DNA of 64,000 bases from RPQJ01 sp963706755 (GTDB lineage: Bacteria > Pseudomonadota > Gammaproteobacteria > Steroidobacterales > Steroidobacteraceae), in the NCBI GenBank assembly GCA_963706755.1, contig CAVPNH010000016.1, positions 62,001 through 126,000 of the forward strand. The letters run 5' to 3'. Below the pieces are notes generated by a model. The model did no database searches and was not told the DNA's origin. It saw nothing but the letters and a program-made list of their open reading frames with translations. The position numbers and the translations under genes are program-made. Of the stretch, positions 11,619-20,436 are shown piece after piece (the stretch's first letter is position 1; each line of letters begins with the position of its first letter).

Positions 11619-11649
11619 GGCGCCCGGCGGCGATGCCGGGCGCCCTTTT
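11619..11649 (+). terminator. Rho-independent terminator after DUF1329
   Basis: A perfect 10-bp GC stem (GGCGCCCGGC at 11619-11628 and its complement at 11635-11644) with a 6-nt loop is followed by CTTTTC. It would end or attenuate the DUF1302-DUF1329 transcript before the YCF48/RND genes. Confidence 0.8.
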
Positions 11650-11707
11650 CATCGGTCGGGCAGGGGACGGACCGGCCGCAGCTTGGTCAAGCCTGGACGG
11701 GGGAACG

Positions 11708-12820
11708 ATGGTCAGTCGACGAGCGACATTCGCGGCCGTCGCAGCCGCTGTTTTTTTTGGAAACGCGGCCCTGGCCGCGGATGAGGCGGCGACCGGCGGC
11801 GCACAGCACTCAGGCGTGGACGTGCTCGACCGGCCCGCGATGCAATCCCCGCTGGCCGCAAAGAAACTGCTGGTCGGCATGGCGAGGGCCGGCGACAAGT
11901 TCGTCGCAGTGGGTCCGCGCGGCCACATCGTGGTGACCGCCGACGGTGGGCAGACCTGGACCCAGGCAAAAGTCCCGGTGAGTTCGGACCTCACGGCCGT
12001 CTGGTTCGCGAGCCCGACGCACGGCTGGGCCGTGGGGCACGATGGCGTGATCCTGGTGTCGACGGACGCCGGCGCGACCTGGACCAAGCAGATGGACGGT
12101 CGCGTTGCGAACGACCTCGTGCTCAAGGACATCCAGGCCAAGCTGGCCGCAAGCCCCGATTCCGAGGAACTCAAGGCGCTTGCCACCGAGGCCGAGCGCA
12201 ACGTCCAGGTGGGCCCGGACAAGCCCTTCCTCGACGTCTGGTTCGAGAACGAGACCACGGGATTCGTGGTCGGCGCCTACAACCTGGCCTTCGTGACCAC
12301 GGATGGCGGCCAGACCTGGCAATCATGGTTCGACCGGGTGCCGAACCCGCGGTTCATGAGCCTGTACTCGATACGTCCGGCGGCTGGCGGTGTGTTCATC
12401 GCCGGCGAGCAGGGGACGTTCTTCCGGCTGGACCGGGAGGCGATGAAGTTCGTCGCGGTGCCCGTGGAGTATGTCGGCAGCCTCTTCGGCGTGGTGGACG
12501 CCGGCGACGCCGTACTGACCTACGGCATCAAGGGAAACCTCTTCCGCACTGCGGATGCCGGCAAGACCTGGGTCAAGGTGGACAGCAAGCTGCGCGCGAT
12601 GATCGTCGGCGGCATCGCCGTGGGTCCCGGTGCGGTCATCCTGGCCGATCAGTCGGGCCACTTGTCTAAGAGCCGGGACGGCGGCAACACGTTCGAGCCG
12701 CTCCAGTTGCCCAAGGCGATACCCCTTACCGGGATCATCAACGCGGGTGACGGAAAGCTCGGACTGACCGGACCCTTCGGCGCCATGATCGTGGCGCCCG
12801 GCGCCGCGCCCAAGCCCTGA
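11708..12820 (+). CDS. YCF48/Hcf136-like beta-propeller protein, exported
   Basis: I place the start at ATG 11708, which gives a signal peptide (F-A-A-V-A-A-A-V-F-F-G-N-A-A-L-A-A). The in-frame ATG at 11633 lies in the terminator. The mature chain of about 345 residues has repeated propeller blades with the BNR/YCF48 signature G-x-T-W (G-Q-T-W-T-Q, G-A-T-W-T-K, G-Q-T-W-Q-S, G-K-T-W-V-K). Homologues in non-photosynthetic bacteria are usually found just upstream of an MMPL/RND transporter, as here with a 25-base gap. A periplasmic assembly or adaptor role for the pump is inference. Confidence 0.85.
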   Translation: MVSRRATFAAVAAAVFFGNAALAADEAATGGAQHSGVDVLDRPAMQSPLAAKKLLVGMARAGDKFVAVGPRGHIVVTADGGQTWTQAKVPVSSDLTAVWFASPTHGWAVGHDGVILVSTDAGATWTKQMDGRVANDLVLKDIQAKLAASPDSEELKALATEAERNVQVGPDKPFLDVWFENETTGFVVGAYNLAFVTTDGGQTWQSWFDRVPNPRFMSLYSIRPAAGGVFIAGEQGTFFRLDREAMKFVAVPVEYVGSLFGVVDAGDAVLTYGIKGNLFRTADAGKTWVKVDSKLRAMIVGGIAVGPGAVILADQSGHLSKSRDGGNTFEPLQLPKAIPLTGIINAGDGKLGLTGPFGAMIVAPGAAPKP

Positions 12821-12845
12821 TCCACGCATTCACCGGAACAACACG

Positions 12846-15263
12846 ATGGCAGCACCCACGGCAAACATCGAAGCGATGCCGGTCGTACACGACATCAAGG
12901 ACTTCGATCTCAATTCCGGCATCTGGCTCGAGCGCGCGATCTTCAACAATCGGCTCTGGGTGATGCTGGCGTGCCTCGTGGTGACGCTCTTCCTCGGCTA
13001 CAAGGCGATACACATCGGCCTGAACGCCAGCTACGAGCGGATGCTGCCGTACAAGCACCCGTACATCCAGAATTTCGCCGCGAACGCCAAGCAACTGCGC
13101 GGGCTCGGCAACACCCTGCGCGTCGTGGTCGAGAATACGCAGGGCGACATCTACGATCCCGCGTACCTCGAGACGCTGAGGAAGGTCAACGACGAACTCT
13201 TCCTGACGCCGGGCGTGGACCGCGCGTGGGTCAAGTCCATCTGGATGCCGGTGGTCCGTTACAACGAGGTGACCGAGGAAGGCTTCGCGGGCGGACCCGT
13301 GATGCCGGATACCTACGACGGCTCCAAGGCAAGCATCGAGAAGTTGAAGCAGAACGTCACGAAGGCCGGGCTCGTCGGCAGCCTGGTCGCGAACGATAAC
13401 AAGTCCGCGATGATCGTGGTGCCGCTGCTTTCGTTGGATCCCGAGACGGGCAAGCCCATCGACTACTGGGCCCTGTCGCGCGCAGTCGAGAAAAACGTCC
13501 GCGACAAGGTCGAGACCAAGGACGGCAAGTACAAGGTCCACGTCATCGGGTTCGCGAAGCTGATCGGCTCGCTGCTCGACGGCATCCTGCAGGTCATGAT
13601 GTATTTCGGCATCGCGATCCTGATTGCGGCGGCGATCCTGTTCTCGTTCACGCGCTGCGTGCGCAGCACGGGCGTCGTGCTGCTGTGCTCGATGATCGCG
13701 GTCATCTGGCAGATCGGCATTCTCGACATGCTCGGTCTCGGCCTCACGCCGTTCTCGGTGCTGGTGCCCTTCCTCATCTTCGCGATCGGCGTGTCGCACG
13801 GCGCGCAGAAGATGAACGGCATCCAGCAGGACGTGGGCCGCGGCACGGTGACGCTGGTCGCGGCGCGATACACGTTCCGCCGCCTCTTCGTCGCCGGCGT
13901 GACGGCACTGCTGAACGGCGCGGCCGGCTTCGCGGTGCTGCTGCTGATCCCCATTCCGGCGATCATGGAACTCGCCATCGCCGCCACGATCGGCGTGTGC
14001 GTCCTGCTGTTCACCAACCTCATACTGCTGCCGGTGGTCCTGTCGGTCACCGGCGTGAGCAGGAAGGCCGCGATGCGCAGCCTCAAGCAGGAAGAGCAGG
14101 GCGTCGGCACCACTGGCGTGTGGTCCTTCTTCAATCACTTTGCGGCCAGCAAGGCCTGGGCGGGGACGGCCATAGGCGTCGCGCTGGCCCTGGGCATCGC
14201 GGGGCAGATCGTGGCCCAGAGGCTGCAGATCGGGGACCTGGACCCGGGCGCGCCGGAGCTACGGCCGAGCTCGCGATACAACCGGGACAACGCCTTCATC
14301 ACGTCCAATTTCTCACTCTCCTCCGACGTCTTCGCGGTAATCGTGAAGACGCCGCCCGAGTACTGCACGCGCTACGCCACCCTGCAGCAGGCGGACCGTC
14401 TGGCGTGGCAGTTGCAGCAGCTGCCGCAGGTCCAGGCGACGATCTCGCTCCCGGACGTGGTCAAGCAGGTCACCGCGGCGACCTATGAAGGGTCGGCAAA
14501 GTGGTACACGCTGTCGCGCAACCAGGACGTGCTGAACTATGGCGCGCAGCAGGCAATCCAGAACACGCCCGACCTGACGAATCCCGAGTGCTCGGTGATG
14601 CCGGTCATCGCGTTCCTCAAGGACCACAAGGCGGCGACGCTGGACGCCGTTTCCTCGACGGTCGAGAAGTTCATCGCCGACAACCCGGTCAAGGACGTGC
14701 AGCTGCTGCCGGCGGCCGGATCCGCCGGGATCGAGGCGGCGGTCAACCAGGAGGTGCGCAGCGCCTGGCTGAAGATGCTGATGTACATCTACGGCACCGT
14801 GGCGATCCTCTGCCTGATCGCCTTCCGGTCGTGGCGCGCCGTGCTGGTGGCGCTGCTGCCGCTGGCACTGACCTCCAAGCTCTGCGAGGCGCTCATGGTC
14901 GTGCTCGGCATCGGCGTCAAGGTCTCCACGCTGCCGGTGATCGCACTCGGCGTGGGCATCGGCGTGGACTACGCGTTGTACCTGCTCTCCGTGCAGCTGC
15001 ACGGACAGCGCCTGGGCATGCCGCTGACCGAGGCCTACCGGTCGGCACTGGCCTTCACCGGCCGTATCGTCGCGCTGGTGGGCTTCACGCTCGCGGCCGG
15101 CGTCATCACCTGGGCATGGTCGTCGATCAAGTTCCAGGCTGACATGGGCATCCTGCTCGCCTTCATGTTCCTGTGGAACATGCTTGGCGCGCTGATCCTG
15201 ATCCCGTCCCTGTCGAGGTTCCTGCTGCCGACCTCGGCGGTCTACAAGCCCGCCAAGGCCTGA
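12846..15263 (+). CDS. RND-superfamily (MMPL/HAE3-like) exporter
   Basis: The 805-residue protein has one TM helix near residues 38-56, a large periplasmic loop, and a TM block at about 245-420 (F-G-I-A-I-L-I-A-A-A-I-L-F-S-F). A second loop and a second TM block (about 640-795) follow, including G-V-G-I-G-V-D-Y-A-L-Y-L, the conserved Asp-bearing helix 4-like motif of MMPL proteins. A single gene with half-size duplicated topology and no separate membrane-fusion gene matches the hydrophobe/hopanoid exporter group rather than tripartite drug pumps. Context with DUF1302, DUF1329, YCF48 and acyltransferase genes suggests export or envelope transfer of a lipid (inference). Confidence 0.9.
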   Translation: MAAPTANIEAMPVVHDIKDFDLNSGIWLERAIFNNRLWVMLACLVVTLFLGYKAIHIGLNASYERMLPYKHPYIQNFAANAKQLRGLGNTLRVVVENTQGDIYDPAYLETLRKVNDELFLTPGVDRAWVKSIWMPVVRYNEVTEEGFAGGPVMPDTYDGSKASIEKLKQNVTKAGLVGSLVANDNKSAMIVVPLLSLDPETGKPIDYWALSRAVEKNVRDKVETKDGKYKVHVIGFAKLIGSLLDGILQVMMYFGIAILIAAAILFSFTRCVRSTGVVLLCSMIAVIWQIGILDMLGLGLTPFSVLVPFLIFAIGVSHGAQKMNGIQQDVGRGTVTLVAARYTFRRLFVAGVTALLNGAAGFAVLLLIPIPAIMELAIAATIGVCVLLFTNLILLPVVLSVTGVSRKAAMRSLKQEEQGVGTTGVWSFFNHFAASKAWAGTAIGVALALGIAGQIVAQRLQIGDLDPGAPELRPSSRYNRDNAFITSNFSLSSDVFAVIVKTPPEYCTRYATLQQADRLAWQLQQLPQVQATISLPDVVKQVTAATYEGSAKWYTLSRNQDVLNYGAQQAIQNTPDLTNPECSVMPVIAFLKDHKAATLDAVSSTVEKFIADNPVKDVQLLPAAGSAGIEAAVNQEVRSAWLKMLMYIYGTVAILCLIAFRSWRAVLVALLPLALTSKLCEALMVVLGIGVKVSTLPVIALGVGIGVDYALYLLSVQLHGQRLGMPLTEAYRSALAFTGRIVALVGFTLAAGVITWAWSSIKFQADMGILLAFMFLWNMLGALILIPSLSRFLLPTSAVYKPAKA

Positions 15264-15268
15264 CGCAC

Positions 15269-15292
15269 GCGCGGCCGGCTGGCCGGCCGCGC
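15269..15292 (+). terminator. GC-rich hairpin just after the RND gene (weak terminator candidate)
   Basis: A perfect 11-bp inverted repeat, GCGCGGCCGGC (15269-15279) against 15282-15292 with a 2-nt loop, lies six bases after the RND stop. No T-tract follows, so it may be a pausing or processing hairpin rather than a full intrinsic terminator. Confidence 0.45.
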
Positions 15293-15303
15293 GACTCCAC
15301 TGA

Positions 15304-15411
15304 GACAAGGAGCACCGCGACCGCGACGTCGTCGAGGCACGGATCAGGACCGAGGACGGCGCCATCGACCTCGGCGTGCAGCGCAACCGCATCGTCGAGG
15401 AGGCCGCGTGA
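15304..15411 (+). other. Short open frame without a recognisable start, ending on the next gene's start codon
   Basis: Between an in-frame TGA at 15301 and TGA at 15409 lie 35 sense codons reading D-K-E-H-R-D-R-D-V-V-E-A and ending R-N-R-I-V-E-E-A-A. The only in-frame start candidate is a late GTG. The TGA overlaps the GTG start of the acyltransferase gene (GTGA), the arrangement expected for translational coupling. It may be the tail of a lost gene or chance coding-like sequence. Confidence 0.25.
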
Positions 15412-16361
15412 GCCGGGCAGTCGCGAACTCATCGAAGGCTCGCCCGGCGGTCCCCAGGGCAGCCGGCGCGAGCCGGGCGCGCAAGGCGCCCGCGGCCCAC
15501 GAGGCCGCCAGGGCAGACAAGGTGGTCAAGTTCACGCCCGTCACGCCGGACGAGATGCGGCGGCTGTTCGCCGTGGCACGCGCGTACTTCAATCCCGAGT
15601 TCCTCGGGCTCTGGGAACTCGACCTCGAGAGGCCCGCCCTCTGGGTCGGCAACCACACGCTGTTCGGCCTGAGTGACGCGCCGCTGATGGTCGAGCACCT
15701 GTACACGCAGTACGGCGTGCTGCTGCGCGGCCTCGGCGACCGCGGGCACTTCTCGGTCCCGTACTGGGGCGACATGCTGGTCAGGAACGGCATGGTGCTC
15801 GGCACGCCCGAGAACTGCTCGGCGCTCATGAAGTCCGGCGCCCACGTGCTGGTGTTCCCGGGCGGAGGGCGCGAGGTGATGCGCCGCAAGGGCGAGGCCT
15901 ACCACCTCGTGTGGAAGCAGCGCACCGGATTCGCCCGCATGGCGATCGAGCACGGCTACGACATCATTCCATTCGGCTCGGTCGGGCCGGACGAGGCGTT
16001 CGACATCCTGCTCGACGCCAACGACGTCATGGGATCGCCCCTGTGGAAGCAGCTCGCGGAGCGTTTCAAGCTCGCGGAGCGCACCCGTGGCGGCGACATG
16101 ATTCCGCCGATCGTCCGCGGCATCGGGCCGACGCTGATCCCGCGGCCGCAGCGTTACTACTTCGGATTCGGGTCGCGCATCAGCACGAAGCGCCTGAAGG
16201 GCAAGGCCGGCAATCCGCGGACGCTGTGGGCGCTCCGCGAAAGGGTGGCGGGTGCCGTCGAGGCGCAGATAGAGCGGTTGCTGGTCTATCGCGAGGAAGA
16301 CCGCCTGCAGCACTGGAGCGCGCTCAGGCGCTGGCTCGCGCCGCTGCGGCGCCGCAACTGA
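15408..16361 (+). CDS. Lysophospholipid acyltransferase-fold protein (MGAT/DGAT2-like)
   Basis: The 317-residue protein starts at GTG 15408. After a low-complexity Ala/Arg/Lys leader (residues 1-40), the acyltransferase core begins with W-V-G-N-H-T-L-F-G-L-S-D (catalytic His in the HxnD motif) and continues with the block V-F-P-G-G-G-R-E-V-M, which defines the MGAT-like LPLAT group. It also carries G-Y-D-I-I-P-F-G-S-V-G. It probably transfers an acyl chain from acyl-CoA to a glycerol- or alcohol-type acceptor at the membrane. It follows the RND gene in the same direction and precedes a convergent WS/DGAT gene, so neutral-lipid or wax metabolism is the likely theme. Confidence 0.8.
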   Translation: MSRAVANSSKARPAVPRAAGASRARKAPAAHEAARADKVVKFTPVTPDEMRRLFAVARAYFNPEFLGLWELDLERPALWVGNHTLFGLSDAPLMVEHLYTQYGVLLRGLGDRGHFSVPYWGDMLVRNGMVLGTPENCSALMKSGAHVLVFPGGGREVMRRKGEAYHLVWKQRTGFARMAIEHGYDIIPFGSVGPDEAFDILLDANDVMGSPLWKQLAERFKLAERTRGGDMIPPIVRGIGPTLIPRPQRYYFGFGSRISTKRLKGKAGNPRTLWALRERVAGAVEAQIERLLVYREEDRLQHWSALRRWLAPLRRRN

Positions 16362-16376
16362 ACGGCGCTGGCTGGA

Positions 16377-17801
16377 TCAGCGTTCGCTGCGAGCTCGACC
16401 GGCGCGAGCCCTGCGCTTGCGCGCTGCGATGGCCAGGTCCGCCTCAATCTGGTCCACCGCCTCGGCGACGTAGCCCGCGAGCCTGTCCACGTCCGGGATC
16501 GCCTCGCGCTGCGACATGAGCGTGACGTGGAGTTCGTCCACGTAGGTCGTGATCGTCACGTTCAGGACCTGCTGGTGCCCGATGACGGAAATCGGCAGGG
16601 CGAGTTCGACGGGAGCGCCGTTGAAGTACACGCGCCGTTCGAGACCCGCGGGATTGGAGATCACGACGTTGGCGAGCAGCGGCGCTTCGTCCAGACCCAG
16701 CGCCTCGAAGGTGCTCGCGGCCGTGTGCCCGAGGATGGAGTGGAGCGTGAGGCTGCCCGCCGAGGCCGTGCGGACCTCGCGCTTCATTGCCTGCGTCTCG
16801 CCGACGATTTCGGCCAGTCTCTGCACCGGTGTCGACCCCGGCCTTCCCATGGGCACCTGCAGGATCGTGATGCGATTTCCCGCCCCTCCATGGTCCACGA
16901 GCGCAACGGGGACGTCGGCGACCAGCGGGCCTTCGGGCGGCGAGCCGCGTTCCTCGAGATAACGGTTCATTGCGATGTCGACCGCCGCCAGCATCACGTC
17001 ATTGATCTTGCCCTTGCCGCTGCGGGCGATGGCGCGAGCGGTGCGCAGCGGGATCTTACGGTGCGCCATCACCCTGTTCGGAGAAGGCGCGGTGCGCAGC
17101 ACGTCCGGCGTCGAGAGGAAGGGCACCGCGAGCCCGGTCCCGATGCCCGCGCCGCGCTGGGCCTGGCGCCAGTAGAGCCGACTGAGGTCGCCGGCCGCGC
17201 GCCCGGCGGTGCCGAGCAGGTCGAGCAGCCCCGCCATTGAAAATGCGTCACCCGTACCCTTGGCCTGGGCGGGACGCGCGGGCGGCAAGGCGCTCAGGCC
17301 TTCCCAGATGGCGCGCGGCTTGCCGGCAGCCTTCGAAGTGGAGACGACGCCGGTGACGACGCGGATGAAACCAATCCCGTCGATGAGCCCATGGTGTGTC
17401 TTGAAGTAGAGCGCGACACGGCCACCGGGCAGGCCAGTGAAGACGTGCAACTGCCACATCGGCTCGTCACGCGGCAGCAGTTGCACATGGATCGCGCAGA
17501 CCTTCCGGAACAACTCCGGAAGCTCGCTGCCCGGCCGCAGCCTGTGCCTGTGCACCTGGCGAGCGGCGTCCATCCGCTCGTCTTCCTCGAGCGCCAGCAG
17601 GGGCTTGAATGGTCCCGGCTTCAGGCGGTGGTTGAACGGCGGTCCGACCGGACACTCGAGCATCCGCGCGACGAGCCGGTCGGCATGGCGCCCGGGCGGG
17701 CTTCCTGTTGGAGGCAGCACGAAGAGCGCGCCCACGCTCATCGGGCGCTCGGGGGTCTCGAGCAGGAAAAAAGCCTGGTCGACCGGGGACAGGCTCGGCA
17801 T
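16377..17801 (-). CDS. Wax ester synthase/diacylglycerol acyltransferase (WS/DGAT)
   Basis: I use the ATG at 17801, which begins M-P-S-L-S-P-V-D-Q-A-F-F-L-L-E, the normal family start. The frame stays open far upstream only because of the high GC content. The catalytic H-H-x-x-x-D-G motif is H136-H137-G-L-I-D141-G142, and a second conserved block is N-V-V-I-S-N-P-A-G. The length of 474 aa is typical. It should esterify long-chain alcohols or diacylglycerol with acyl-CoA for storage lipid. It converges on the LPLAT gene with a 15-bp spacer and diverges from the DUF2092 cluster across about 170 bp. Confidence 0.9.
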   Translation of the reverse strand: MPSLSPVDQAFFLLETPERPMSVGALFVLPPTGSPPGRHADRLVARMLECPVGPPFNHRLKPGPFKPLLALEEDERMDAARQVHRHRLRPGSELPELFRKVCAIHVQLLPRDEPMWQLHVFTGLPGGRVALYFKTHHGLIDGIGFIRVVTGVVSTSKAAGKPRAIWEGLSALPPARPAQAKGTGDAFSMAGLLDLLGTAGRAAGDLSRLYWRQAQRGAGIGTGLAVPFLSTPDVLRTAPSPNRVMAHRKIPLRTARAIARSGKGKINDVMLAAVDIAMNRYLEERGSPPEGPLVADVPVALVDHGGAGNRITILQVPMGRPGSTPVQRLAEIVGETQAMKREVRTASAGSLTLHSILGHTAASTFEALGLDEAPLLANVVISNPAGLERRVYFNGAPVELALPISVIGHQQVLNVTITTYVDELHVTLMSQREAIPDVDRLAGYVAEAVDQIEADLAIAARKRRARAGRARSER

Positions 17802-17972
17802 GTGACCATCGTACGCCGGCGCGGTGGTCGCGGCGTTTCGCAAATGGCTAGCTGCGGCGCAGCACAATTCATGGGCTGCCGTGGCAATCGGGGAACCAGC
17901 CTGCGTCGCCGTGGTATGGGAGGGGGCCGGGCGTGTAGCATGCAGCCTCATTTCAGGACGATGGAGACGCGC

Positions 17973-18785
17973 ATGAAGGCGTTGCATGGAATGGTCCCGA
18001 CACTTCGGCCCCTGGACGCCGCGCGCCGGCTGGCTGCGGCCGCAGCCGTCGCAGCCCTGGCGCTCGCCTCGACGGCGCCTGCCCCGGCCCATGCGCAGGC
18101 CTCCGGCGTGGATCCCGACGCCGCCAGGATCCTGAAGCGCATGACGGACTACCTCGCGAGCCTGCCGCAGTTCGGTGCCGACACCAGCAACGTGGTGGAA
18201 GTGGTGCTGGTTTCCGGGCAGAAGCTCCAGTTCGACAGCGCCAGCAGGTTGACGCTGCAGCGACCCAACAAGCTGCGGACCGAGCGGGTCGGTGATGTCG
18301 CGAGCCAGTCGCTCTTCTACGACGGGCATACGCTCACGCTTTTCGATCCCAACGACGGGTTCTACGCAACGGTGCCGGCTCCCGGCACAATCGACGCGGC
18401 GGTGGATTTCGCGCGCGACTCGCTCGACGTCGTGGCACCGGCGGGCGACCTGATCACGACGGATGCCTACCAGCGCCTGATGGCCGACTCGACCTCCGGC
18501 TTCCTCGTCGGCAAGTCCGTCGTCGACGGCGTGCGCTGCGACCACCTGGCCTTCAGGGGCATTGGCGTCGACTGGCAGGTCTGGATCGACGACGGCGACA
18601 AGCCGTTCCCGCGCAAGTTCGTCGTCACGACGCTCGACGTTGCCGGCATGCCGCAATTCGAGGTCCGGATGAGCAACTGGACGCTCACTCCCGACGTCAG
18701 CCCGAAGCAGTTCGAATTCAGTCCGCCGCCTGGGGCGACACGGATCGACTTCCTCCCGGTCGGCAACGCTGGAGCACAGCCATGA
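17973..18785 (+). CDS. DUF2092 periplasmic protein, copy 1
   Basis: ATG 17973 has GGAG six bases upstream; an in-frame ATG at 17961 is an alternative. The signal peptide has a long alanine-rich core ending A-H-A-Q-A. The mature part opens D-P-D-A-A-R-I-L-K-R-M-T-D-Y-L and contains D-W-Q-V-W-I-D-D-G-D-K-P-F-P-R-K, the strong DUF2092 signature, and P-P-P-G-A-T-R-I at the end. The fold is likely LolA/LolB-like. Its stop overlaps the next start by 4 nt (ATGA). A paralogue with the same motifs lies at 19276-20058, so this pair belongs to a tandem duplication. Confidence 0.85.
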   Translation: MKALHGMVPTLRPLDAARRLAAAAAVAALALASTAPAPAHAQASGVDPDAARILKRMTDYLASLPQFGADTSNVVEVVLVSGQKLQFDSASRLTLQRPNKLRTERVGDVASQSLFYDGHTLTLFDPNDGFYATVPAPGTIDAAVDFARDSLDVVAPAGDLITTDAYQRLMADSTSGFLVGKSVVDGVRCDHLAFRGIGVDWQVWIDDGDKPFPRKFVVTTLDVAGMPQFEVRMSNWTLTPDVSPKQFEFSPPPGATRIDFLPVGNAGAQP

Positions 18786-19279
18786 TCACGTTGCGCAATG
18801 TGGCGGCATACGCCGCGTCATTCGTCATCCTGTTCTGCGCCGAGGTGGCGCCCGATGCGCCGCTCGGATTGCGGCTGGTGCCTGAGGCAAAGGCCGTCGT
18901 CGGGGCGCCCCTGACGCCGGTGAGCGCTGCGGGCGTTGCGCGCCGCACGACACGTCGTGTCGTGGTCGCCGAATCGGCGGAGGCAAGCAGCGAGGCCAGC
19001 GCGCAGGCGGCCGCCGCGCAGCAGCAGGCTGCGACTGCGCAGCAGCAGTCCGCCACCGCGGCCCAGCAGTCCGCCACTGCGGCACAGCAGTCGGCGACGG
19101 CCCAGCAGCAGGCAGCCGCCGCCAGCGGGGCCTTGCCCCTCGGTACCGTCGTTGCGACGCTTCCGGCCGGGTGCAGCAAGATGACGTCCGGTGGCGTCGA
19201 GTACTACAAGTGCGGCCCTGACTACTACCGCACGGCCTTCCAGGGCAGCAACCTGGTCTATGTGACGGCAACACCATGA
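18782..19279 (+). CDS. Small exported Ala/Gln-repeat protein, partner of DUF2092 copy 1
   Basis: The 165-residue protein has an N-terminal hydrophobic segment, then A-V-V-G-A-P-L-T-P-V-S-A-A-G-V-A-R-R. An A-x-A-Q-Q-(Q/S) low-complexity stretch (about residues 78-118) could form a helix or coiled coil. The C-terminal module has G-C-S-K-M and G-V-E-Y-Y-K-C-G-P-D-Y-Y-R. The last module, with its two cysteines and Y-Y-x-C-G, occurs widely in small secreted proteins of unknown role. It overlaps its neighbours by 4 nt on both sides, so it is translationally coupled between two DUF2092 genes. Function is unknown. Confidence 0.75.
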   Translation: MITLRNVAAYAASFVILFCAEVAPDAPLGLRLVPEAKAVVGAPLTPVSAAGVARRTTRRVVVAESAEASSEASAQAAAAQQQAATAQQQSATAAQQSATAAQQSATAQQQAAAASGALPLGTVVATLPAGCSKMTSGGVEYYKCGPDYYRTAFQGSNLVYVTATP

Positions 19280-20058
19280 CCGCCCGCGCGTGGATCGCGG
19301 GCCTGCTGCTGGCTGCGACGTCGCTGTTCGGGACGGCTGCGGGCGCACAGGACACGGATGCGGATGCCAGGGCCATCCTCAGGTCCATGTCCGACTACGT
19401 GAGCGCGCAGAAGACCATCGAGCTCACCTTCGACAGCGACATCGAAGTCATCACACCCGAGCTGGAGAAGATCCAGTTCACCAATTCCGGGGAAGTCCAG
19501 TTGAGCCGCCCCGACAAGCTGTACGCACACCGTGTAGGTGGCTACGCGGACGTGGCGCTTTACTTCGACGGCAAGACGGCCGGCATCTACGGCAAGAGCG
19601 TCAACGGCTACGCGACGTTCGACGCGGTCGGGACCGTGGACCAGTTGATCGACGCGCTGCGGGAGGGCCACGGCGTGGCGCTGCCGGGCGCGGACTTCCT
19701 GCTCGCCAATTCATACGACCGCCTCATTGCCGACGTCATCGAAGCCAAGCACATCGGCCGGGGCGTCATCGAGGGCACGGAATGCGAGCACCTCGCCTTC
19801 CGCAACTTCGACACCGACTGGCAGGTCTGGATCGAGACGGGCGACAAGCCCTTCCCGCGCAAGCTGGTGATCACCAGCAAGACCATGAACAGCGCCCCGC
19901 AGTACACGTTCCGGGTCAAGACCTGGAAGGCCGGCGCCAAGCCGCAGCCCGGTGCGTTCACGCTCACGCCGCCCGCCGGGGCGACCAGGCTCGATCCCAA
20001 TGCCCTCATCGACCTGGATGAGTTGCCGCCGGAAGCTCCGGCGGGAGGAACCCGATGA
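19276..20058 (+). CDS. DUF2092 periplasmic protein, copy 2
   Basis: The 260-residue paralogue of the gene at 17973 has a signal peptide ending T-A-A-G-A-Q, then D-A-R-A-I-L-R-S-M-S-D-Y-V and D-W-Q-V-W-I-E-T-G-D-K-P-F-P-R-K. It ends with P-P-A-G-A-T-R-L-D. It is coupled by ATGA overlaps to the small genes on both sides. The two copies share order and motifs but have diverged clearly, so the duplication is not recent. A lipid- or lipoprotein-binding role is inferred only from the predicted fold of the family. Confidence 0.85.
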   Translation: MTARAWIAGLLLAATSLFGTAAGAQDTDADARAILRSMSDYVSAQKTIELTFDSDIEVITPELEKIQFTNSGEVQLSRPDKLYAHRVGGYADVALYFDGKTAGIYGKSVNGYATFDAVGTVDQLIDALREGHGVALPGADFLLANSYDRLIADVIEAKHIGRGVIEGTECEHLAFRNFDTDWQVWIETGDKPFPRKLVITSKTMNSAPQYTFRVKTWKAGAKPQPGAFTLTPPAGATRLDPNALIDLDELPPEAPAGGTR

Positions 20059-20378
20059 ATCGTGCAATCCGGAAGTCGCTGGTCATGACCGGCGTCGCAG
20101 CCGTCATGTGGCTCTGCAACGGCGGAATCTCCTCGACCCACTTGAGCCTCGTAGCCACCGCCGAGGCAGTGGTCGGCGCGCCGGCGACACCGGTCAGCTA
20201 TGCCGGCGTGGCCCGACGCTCGACGGTCGGCGCAGGGGCGCCTGGCGTAGGCGTCACGCCCGGGGTTGGTGCAGGGGCGCCTGGCGTGGGCGTGGCACCG
20301 GGAGTCGGGGCTGGTGCGCCCGGCGTCAATACGCCGGCGAACATGGGTGGTCCGGTCAACAGGGTCGGCCGTCGCTGA
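20055..20378 (+). CDS. Small exported Gly/Pro/Val-repeat protein, partner of DUF2092 copy 2
   Basis: The 107-residue protein has a signal-like N-terminus and shares the block A-V-V-G-A-P-A-T-P-V-S-Y-A-G-V-A-R-R with the product of 18782-19279. It then changes to imperfect repeats of G-A-G-A-P-G-V-G-V and ends G-R-R. It lacks the Y-Y-x-C-G module of its relative, so one copy has lost or replaced its C-terminus. The ATGA overlap with DUF2092 copy 2 mirrors the first pair. Function is unknown. Confidence 0.7.
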   Translation: MNRAIRKSLVMTGVAAVMWLCNGGISSTHLSLVATAEAVVGAPATPVSYAGVARRSTVGAGAPGVGVTPGVGAGAPGVGVAPGVGAGAPGVNTPANMGGPVNRVGRR

Positions 20379-20436
20379 CCGCCTGGACGACGTCCTCCGA
20401 TCAGGCCACGGACGACGCGTCCGGCGAGGGGACGAC

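Noticed and set aside
16377..18656. 759-residue version of the WS/DGAT protein
   Set aside because: The first 285 residues overlap the DUF2092 gene and intergenic DNA and have no family similarity. The normal start is at 17801.
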